Below are positions 9,462 to 13,856 of a stretch of 13,856 bases of DNA, piece after piece; the first letter of the stretch is position 1, and each line of letters begins with the position of its first letter. The notes beneath the pieces were generated by a model that did not search any database, was not told the DNA's origin, and worked only from the letters and a program-made list of their open reading frames with translations. Made by a program: the position numbers and the translations under genes. The stretch lies in the NCBI GenBank assembly GCA_010028615.1, contig RHAS01000007.1, positions 1-13,856 on the forward strand, read 5' to 3'. Origin of the DNA: Actinomycetota bacterium (GTDB lineage: Bacteria; Actinomycetota; Actinomycetes; Actinomycetales; Microbacteriaceae).

Positions 9462-10352
9462 CTAAAGTCCAAGGCGACCCAACAGTTTTGGATCAGACTG
9501 CCACGAAGGAGCCACTTTGACCTGAATCTTCAGCATTACCTTGCTACCTAGAAGCGCTTCTATTTCGCGGCGGGCATCGCTGCCGATTTCTTTTAGTCGT
9601 GACCCGCCCTTACCAATGATTATTGGCTTCTGACTGTCTCGTTCCACCCATAAATTGGCATGGATGTCGTAGATCTCAGCGCCTTCACGCTTTCCATGCT
9701 CATCGATGGTAACTGCCAGTGAATGCGGTAGCTCTTCTCTTGATTTTTCCAAGGCTGCTTCTCGAATGAGTTCACAGATTCTTGATTCCAAAGACTCTTC
9801 GGTTTTTTGATCGGTTGGATATAAAGCCGGTGATTCAGGAACTAGCTCTGCCAACACAGCTTTCAACTCTTCCAATTGCTCCCCGGAAACAGCGCTAACT
9901 GGGACAATAGCCGCCCAGTCGCGAAGTGCTGAGATAGCAATTAGCTGACTAGCTAATTGATCACGAGTGACCTTTTCAGCTTTAGTAACTAACGCCACCA
10001 ACTTTGCTCTTGGATAGCGATCAAGAGAGGAATTGATGAACTGATCTCCAGGACCAATCTTTTCGTCTGCTGGGACACAAAAGCCGATTACATCCACTTC
10101 AGAAAGAGTGTTCTCAACCACATCGTTTAGTCGCTCCCCTAAAAGAGTTCTTGGTCGGTGCAGTCCAGGTGTGTCAACAATAATCAGTTGGGCAGAATCT
10201 AGATTTACTAGGCCACGGATAGCTTTTCTTGTGGTCTGCGGTTTACTGCTAGTGATTGCAATCTTTTCACCGACCAGCGCATTGGTAAGAGTTGATTTGC
10301 CAACATTTGGACGACCGACAAAGGTTATAAATCCCGCTCGAAAATTATTCAC
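9462..10352 (-). CDS. era: GTPase Era
   Basis: A 296-residue ribosome-assembly GTPase that binds the 3' end of 16S rRNA and helps 30S maturation. The GTPase domain has G1 GRPNVGKST (13-21), the switch segment SSKPQTTR (35-42) with a G2 Thr, G3 DTPG (60-63) and G5-like VSA (152-154). The G4 motif reads TKAE (123-126) where most Era proteins have NKxD or TKxD, so the guanine-specifying Asp is Glu. The C-terminal KH RNA-binding domain is intact, with IIIGKGGSRLKEIG (244-257) carrying the GxxG loop at 247-250. The start is GTG at 10352-10350, overlapping the stop of the CorC-like gene as GTGA. era is the last gene before the leuA control region, and its 3' end overlaps the upstream part of that promoter. 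Confidence 0.97.
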   Translation of the reverse strand: MNNFRAGFITFVGRPNVGKSTLTNALVGEKIAITSSKPQTTRKAIRGLVNLDSAQLIIVDTPGLHRPRTLLGERLNDVVENTLSEVDVIGFCVPADEKIGPGDQFINSSLDRYPRAKLVALVTKAEKVTRDQLASQLIAISALRDWAAIVPVSAVSGEQLEELKAVLAELVPESPALYPTDQKTEESLESRICELIREAALEKSREELPHSLAVTIDEHGKREGAEIYDIHANLWVERDSQKPIIIGKGGSRLKEIGSDARREIEALLGSKVMLKIQVKVAPSWQSDPKLLGRLGL

Positions 10353-11476
10353 TCGGGTTCAACCTCGAGAGCTTTTCTGGCATCAATCAGGTCATCGCTC
10401 ATCCGAACAAGTGCGGTGACTACGCGCTTGCGTCTACCTTCAACTCGATCAACTCGAATAATCAACCCAGAAAACTCAATCTGGTCATTTCTAGCCGGAA
10501 GTCGACCTAATTGCTTAGCCAGTAGGCCACCTACGCTGTCAACATCTTCATCCTCTAGCTCAAGCTCAAAATGCTCACCTAGATCAAATAGCGAAAGCCT
10601 GGTGCTCACCCTGATCCAGCCATCTTCTAACTCAGTAATCTCAGGGAGGTCGTTATCGTGCTCATCGGAAATGTTTCCAATGATTTCTTCAATCACATCT
10701 TCCATGGTCACCATTCCAGCCACACCGCCGTACTCATCCACAATCATTGCGATCTGGATAGCCGATTGCTGCATTTTTTGCAGTAGATCATCCACCGGCA
10801 AGCTTTCTGGAATGAATACTGCTTCCCTAGCAATGTCTATGGCTCGAACACTGGCCGCGCGATCGGGATTTTCGTGAATCAATCTGGCAACGTCTTTGAT
10901 ATAGAGCACGCCCTTGATGTCGTCTAGATTCTTTCCAATAACTGGAAGACGTGAGAAGCCATAGCGGAAAAACACGGTCATGCTGGAAGCAAGGGTTTCC
11001 TCAGCTGGGATGACAACCATGTCGATTCGCGGCAACATGATCTCTCGCGCATTAGTTTGACCTAACTCTTCCACCGATTCAATTAGCTCCTGCTCATACT
11101 CTTCAGTCGACTCGGTAGGAAGCGATAGCGGAGTGAAGAACAGATTTATTGACTTCAGCAGCGGAGACACAAAGCGAACCACATTGGTAGCCCAAACGGC
11201 CTTTCCGGCATTACGGGCAAGTAATTGCATTAGAAGGCTCAAACCAACTACTAGCAGCAAGCTGACTAGAACTACCCACCAAATGTTTAGCCCCCAAGCC
11301 ACAAAAATTAGGCTTAGAACCACCGCATAAATAGAAACCACTACCTGCTTGGTAAAGGCAAGTGCTTCGGTTGGTCTTTCGTCCTCATCATTGAGTTTGA
11401 TTACAGCTTCCGCAAGCGCCAGCAAGATTGCAAAACTTGCCAAAAGTACTGTGAGTGCTAAACCCAGATAAATCAT
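10349..11476 (-). CDS. CorC/HlyC-family membrane protein with paired CBS domains (YbeX-like)
   Basis: A 375-residue member of the family once called hemolysin-like, including CorC/YbeX and CNNM proteins. These are linked to Mg/Co transport, and in enterobacteria YbeX is linked to ribosome metabolism. The N-terminus is membrane-embedded, with hydrophobic stretches at about 2-25, 45-63 and 66-86. It is shorter than the usual four-helix DUF21/CNNM region, and the family is more often about 430 residues. Two CBS domains follow, about 143-200 (REIMLPRIDMVVIPAEETL, then FSRLPVIG and GVLYIKDV) and 210-265 (IAMIVDEYGGVAGMVTMEDV), which usually bind adenosyl nucleotides. A CorC C-terminal domain spans about 280-356 (DDQ-type SVGGLLAKQLGRLP region at 314-327). 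It overlaps ybeY by one base (TGATG) and era by four. The phoH-ybeY-corC-era order matches the conserved ybeZ-ybeY-ybeX neighbourhood. Its exact transport role is unknown. Confidence 0.92.
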   Translation of the reverse strand: MIYLGLALTVLLASFAILLALAEAVIKLNDEDERPTEALAFTKQVVVSIYAVVLSLIFVAWGLNIWWVVLVSLLLVVGLSLLMQLLARNAGKAVWATNVVRFVSPLLKSINLFFTPLSLPTESTEEYEQELIESVEELGQTNAREIMLPRIDMVVIPAEETLASSMTVFFRYGFSRLPVIGKNLDDIKGVLYIKDVARLIHENPDRAASVRAIDIAREAVFIPESLPVDDLLQKMQQSAIQIAMIVDEYGGVAGMVTMEDVIEEIIGNISDEHDNDLPEITELEDGWIRVSTRLSLFDLGEHFELELEDEDVDSVGGLLAKQLGRLPARNDQIEFSGLIIRVDRVEGRRKRVVTALVRMSDDLIDARKALEVEPE

Positions 11477-11934
11477 CAGCTCTGCCTACTCTGCAGGTAA
11501 TGCTCGACAATTTCTTCTTGGAGGGCAAACATTTCAAGCTCTTCTTGCTTTTCAGCATGGTCAAAGCCAAGTAGGTGCAAAATTGAGTGCGAGATAAGGA
11601 TCAATACTTCTCTTAGCTCAGAGTGACCGCGCTCTTTTGCCTGTTTGGCTGCAACTTGCGGACATAACACAATGAGACCAAGATGCCCTGCTGGAGTGAT
11701 GGAATTTGGTTTACCTGGACGAAGTCCATCAATTGGCTGACTCAACACATCAGTTGGGCCGCTCTCTTGCAGCCAGTCCAGATGGTATTGCTCCATCACA
11801 GTTTCATTTACTAGCAGAATCTCTAAATCTGCCCTCGGATCGATGTGCATCTTCACTAGAGCAAAGTCTGCCAGCTGCAGGATTTCCGTCAGCGGAGCAT
11901 CAACTCCAGACTCGTTTTCGATTTCTACTGTCAT
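11476..11934 (-). CDS. ybeY: Endoribonuclease/rRNA maturation factor YbeY
   Basis: A 152-residue zinc-dependent endoribonuclease needed for 16S rRNA 3' maturation and late ribosome quality control. The metal-binding H-x3-H-x5-H motif is complete in SHSILHLLGFDH: His116, His120 and His126. Several positions usually conserved elsewhere differ. TDVLSFP reads TDVLSQP (61-67), the LGDI(V/A) strand reads LGLIVLCPQ (85-93), and the usual VHG before the first helix histidines reads SHS (115-117). The protein is therefore a recognisable but divergent YbeY with the catalytic triad retained. It starts at ATG 11934, overlapping the phoH stop as ATGA, and ends in a TGATG overlap with the CorC-like gene. 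PhoH (YbeZ) and YbeY are known interaction partners in other bacteria. Confidence 0.95.
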   Translation of the reverse strand: MTVEIENESGVDAPLTEILQLADFALVKMHIDPRADLEILLVNETVMEQYHLDWLQESGPTDVLSQPIDGLRPGKPNSITPAGHLGLIVLCPQVAAKQAKERGHSELREVLILISHSILHLLGFDHAEKQEELEMFALQEEIVEHYLQSRQS

Positions 11935-12923
11935 CGAGTCCTCGGCTTGGCCTTACCAGCAAGCTTTTGTTCAAAACGGCTGTAAGCATCAACGATTCTG
12001 GCTACCAGTGCGTGTCTAACCACATCCGAAGAATCCAAGTAGCAGAACTTCAGATCATCAACTTTAGGAAGTATTTGGCTTGCTACCTTGAGGCCTGATT
12101 TTCCGGTAGGTAAATCAACCTGAGTGACATCTCCAGTCACCACCATTTTTGAGTTGAAACCTAATCTGGTTAGGAACATCTTCATTTGCTCTGGTGTTGT
12201 GTTCTGCGCCTCATCCAGAATGATGAATGAATCATTGAGTGTTCGACCGCGCATATAGGCAAGCGGTGCAACCTCAATGGTTCCAGTTGTGAGTAGCTTC
12301 GGGACAGCTTCTGGATCTAGCATCTCGTGTAGCGCGTCAAATAGCGGGCGAAGGTATGGATCGATCTTGTCAGTTAGTGTGCCGGGTAAAAAGCCCAAGC
12401 GCTCTCCCGCTTCAACGGCTGGCCTAGTCAGGATTATCCTGCTAACTTCTTTGCGTTGCAGCGCTTGAACCGCCTTAGCCATAGCTAGGTAGGTTTTACC
12501 GGTTCCGGCTGGGCCGATACCAAAAACGATGGTGTTTTGATCAATCGCATCAACATAATTTTTCTGGTTGATTGTTTTTGGCCGGATGCTTTTGCCTCTT
12601 GAAGAAAGAATGCTCTGGCTCAGTAGCTCTGCCGGTGACTGATTCTGGCTAATCATTTTGGCGCTCACTGCAATATCTACAGGTGCAATATCCAATCCAG
12701 CACGAAGCATGGTTACTGCCTCATCGATAAGACGCTTTGCTGCTAAACAGTCTGCTTCTGATCCGGTAAGGGTTACTGTATTGCCCCGAACAAGAACTGA
12801 GACTTGCGGATGAGCCTTTTCAACGCTTTTTAGCAGTTTGTCTTCTGTTCCAAAAAGTGCAACTAAATCGACGCCTTCAATAGCAAATTCCAACTTAGTG
12901 TTACCAATATTTTCCTGCGCCAC
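11931..12923 (-). CDS. phoH: PhoH-family ATPase (YbeZ-like)
   Basis: A 330-residue P-loop NTPase related to the N-terminal helicase domain of superfamily 1, thought to work with YbeY in rRNA processing. Residues about 10-75 form a small KH-like N-terminal region. The PhoH ATPase core has INQKNYVDAI (118-127), Walker A GPAGTGKT (137-144), ILTRPAVEAGERLGFLPG (164-181), MRGRTLNDSFIILDEAQNTT (224-243) with Walker B Asp237-Glu238, and VVTGDVTQVDLP (261-272). Length is normal. The start is GTG at 12923-12921, overlapping the HIT gene's TAG by one base. The alternative of a downstream start would remove the N-terminal region that actinobacterial homologues share. The stop is coupled to ybeY by ATGA. 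Confidence 0.96.
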   Translation of the reverse strand: MAQENIGNTKLEFAIEGVDLVALFGTEDKLLKSVEKAHPQVSVLVRGNTVTLTGSEADCLAAKRLIDEAVTMLRAGLDIAPVDIAVSAKMISQNQSPAELLSQSILSSRGKSIRPKTINQKNYVDAIDQNTIVFGIGPAGTGKTYLAMAKAVQALQRKEVSRIILTRPAVEAGERLGFLPGTLTDKIDPYLRPLFDALHEMLDPEAVPKLLTTGTIEVAPLAYMRGRTLNDSFIILDEAQNTTPEQMKMFLTRLGFNSKMVVTGDVTQVDLPTGKSGLKVASQILPKVDDLKFCYLDSSDVVRHALVARIVDAYSRFEQKLAGKAKPRTR

Positions 12924-13246
12924 TAAGCTTTCGCCCCTTTAGCGGTCACGTGAGCATGCACGTGAAATACTGTTTGACCAGCTGAAGAACCGGTGTTGAA
13001 AGATAACCTAAACGAGCCATCGGTATTCTCAGCAGCAACTTTTCTGGCCAGCTTCATAAGCTCCAGTAGCAGATTATCGTCGCTGTCGGTCAGCTCTGCG
13101 ATATCGCTGAAATGCTTTCTAGGGACTACCAGGATGTGAACCGGTTGTCTTGGTGAAATGTCTTTGAATGCGACAGCGTGCTCGGATTCAGCGACAAAAT
13201 TGGTTGGGATTACCCCTGAGGTGATCTTGCAGAAAATGCAATCCAA
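12923..13246 (-). CDS. HIT-family nucleotide hydrolase (HINT-like)
   Basis: A 107-residue histidine-triad protein of the HINT branch, a small cytosolic nucleotidyl hydrolase/transferase acting on phosphoramidates such as aminoacyl-AMP adducts. CIFCKI with Cys3 and Cys6 opens the protein, RQPVHILVVPRKHF (33-46) forms the conserved core, and the triad is HVHAHV (95-100) with His95, His97 and His99. The usual C-terminal tail after the triad is short (TAKGAKA). The start is TTG at 13246-13244. It is chosen because a strong AAAAGGAG Shine-Dalgarno (13259-13252) lies five bases upstream and because MDCIFCKI is the family's normal N-terminus. It lies 26 bases after rsmE and overlaps phoH by one base. 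The physiological substrate is unknown. Confidence 0.94.
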   Translation of the reverse strand: MDCIFCKITSGVIPTNFVAESEHAVAFKDISPRQPVHILVVPRKHFSDIAELTDSDDNLLLELMKLARKVAAENTDGSFRLSFNTGSSAGQTVFHVHAHVTAKGAKA

Positions 13247-13251
13247 TGAAA

Positions 13252-13259
13252 CTCCTTTT
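13252..13259 (-). promoter_or_regulatory. Strong ribosome binding site deciding the TTG start of the HIT gene
   Basis: AAAAGGAG on the minus strand is followed by TTTCA and then TTG. Near-perfect complementarity to the 16S tail at five-base spacing supports the non-ATG start. It lies in the 26-base rsmE-HIT gap, which shows no terminator. Confidence 0.75.
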
Positions 13260-13272
13260 GCTTATCTCAAGT

Positions 13273-13856
13273 CTAGGGTTGGTTTCGACCAAGCGTAAGG
13301 GCTGCTAGCACAGCAGGCCCGGCTGTTGAGGTCCGTAGGATGTTGCTACCTAGGCTGATCTGCTCGCTGCCACTAAAAGCCTCAAGCTCTTCTTTGCTGA
13401 TGCCGCCTTCAGGGCCGACAACTATTGCCACTTGGCCACTGGTAGGCAGATTTATTTCGCTCAAGCTCTTTCCACCAGAAGGATCTAGCACAAGCGCTAA
13501 ATGAAAGCCTGCCAAGCGTTTTGCTAGCGCTGGACTATCAATAACATCTTCGACTTCTGGAATAAAACTACGTAGCGACTGCTTGGATGCTTCCAGGACT
13601 ATTTGTTGCCAACGATCTTTCCCAGACTTTTTTTTATTTCCTTCCCAGCGGCTGATTGATCTATCGGCTGACCAGGGAATAATCGCAAATACCCCAAGCT
13701 CAGTGGCAGCTTGGATAGCCAGCTCATCGCGGTCGCCTTTAGCAAGCGCTTGGACAAGTGTGAACTGGAGTGCTGGAGCGTTCTCTTGAATAATTTCATC
13801 CACCTGAATATCAAGGCTTTCTTTATTCAAGTTGACAACGACTCCGCGAAGGCGTA
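13273..13856 (-). CDS. rsmE: 16S rRNA (uracil(1498)-N3)-methyltransferase RsmE (5' end outside window)
   Basis: The C-terminal 193 codons of an RsmE-type SPOUT methyltransferase, which uses S-adenosylmethionine to methylate N3 of U1498 in 16S rRNA. The frame is open from the right-hand window edge (RLRGVVVNLNKESL), so the true start and about 50 residues of the N-terminal PUA-like domain lie outside. A TTG at 13830 is not the start. Core motifs are QAATELGVFAIIPW, WQQIVLEASKQS, VVGPEGGISKEELEAF (GPEGG at about 13416-13402) and SLGSNILRTSTAG (LRTSTAG at about 13338-13318). The last two form the trefoil-knot cofactor site. The stop is TAG at 13275-13273. In actinobacteria this gene commonly follows dnaJ and precedes the HIT and phoH genes, as seen here for the downstream side. 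Confidence 0.95.
   Translation of the reverse strand, partial: RLRGVVVNLNKESLDIQVDEIIQENAPALQFTLVQALAKGDRDELAIQAATELGVFAIIPWSADRSISRWEGNKKKSGKDRWQQIVLEASKQSLRSFIPEVEDVIDSPALAKRLAGFHLALVLDPSGGKSLSEINLPTSGQVAIVVGPEGGISKEELEAFSGSEQISLGSNILRTSTAGPAVLAALTLGRNQP

Noticed and set aside
10416..10877. A 153-codon plus-strand open frame antisense to the CorC-like gene
   Set aside because: It is Ser/Ile/Thr-rich low-complexity translation, the mirror of conserved CBS and CorC-C coding sequence. The minus-strand gene is clearly real and nothing supports the antisense frame.
11706..12098. A 130-codon plus-strand open frame across the ybeY-phoH junction
   Set aside because: It is antisense to two well-conserved overlapping genes and shows no motif or promoter of its own.
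13831..13856. Taking TTG 13830 as the rsmE start
   Set aside because: The frame stays open upstream to the window edge with RsmE-like sequence (RLRGVVVN), so the gene is cut by the window rather than starting there.

Overview
The window is a compact stretch of bacterial chromosome in which every gene I can support lies on the minus strand. Transcription therefore runs from about 13856 down to 1. The genes present, their order (rsmE, HIT, phoH, ybeY, CorC-like, era, leuA, recO, uppS, glyS, dusB, dgt, dnaG) and the long LeuA with its regulatory domain are typical of Actinomycetota. Codon use and base composition look much less GC-rich than in most actinobacteria (judged by eye, not counted). 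Together with the very tight packing, this suggests a small-genome aquatic lineage, perhaps a Luna-type Microbacteriaceae; that placement is an inference.

Layout in transcription order. (1) 13856-10349/9462, a ribosome-biogenesis block: rsmE (5' end outside the window), a HIT-family hydrolase, phoH/ybeZ, ybeY, a CorC/ybeX-like membrane CBS protein and era. From HIT to era every junction overlaps by 1 or 4 bases. (2) 9461-9332, the longest non-coding gap (130 bases). It holds a probable promoter, a 13-residue leucine-rich leader peptide and a strong hairpin with possible pseudoknot and anti-Shine-Dalgarno pairings, so it is very likely the leuA control region. (3) 9331-6134: leuA, recO, uppS. 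(4) 6133-6083, a short gap with a small inverted repeat and a strong ribosome binding site, then glyS, dusB, dgt, dnaG and a D-2-hydroxyacid dehydrogenase whose 3' end is cut off at the window start.

The genes could act as one growth-linked transcription unit covering rRNA modification and processing, 30S maturation, recombination repair, undecaprenyl phosphate synthesis, glycine charging, tRNA dihydrouridylation, dNTP turnover and replication priming. leuA is the only biosynthetic pathway gene here with its own visible control region, and that region sits upstream of the downstream housekeeping genes.

I see no mobile element, CRISPR array, rRNA or tRNA gene, phage gene or defence system. 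The most unusual points are the leuA leader, a Dgt homologue lacking an internal segment that should carry the last HD-domain metal ligand, and a YbeY with several substitutions at usually conserved positions. No gap exceeds 130 bases.
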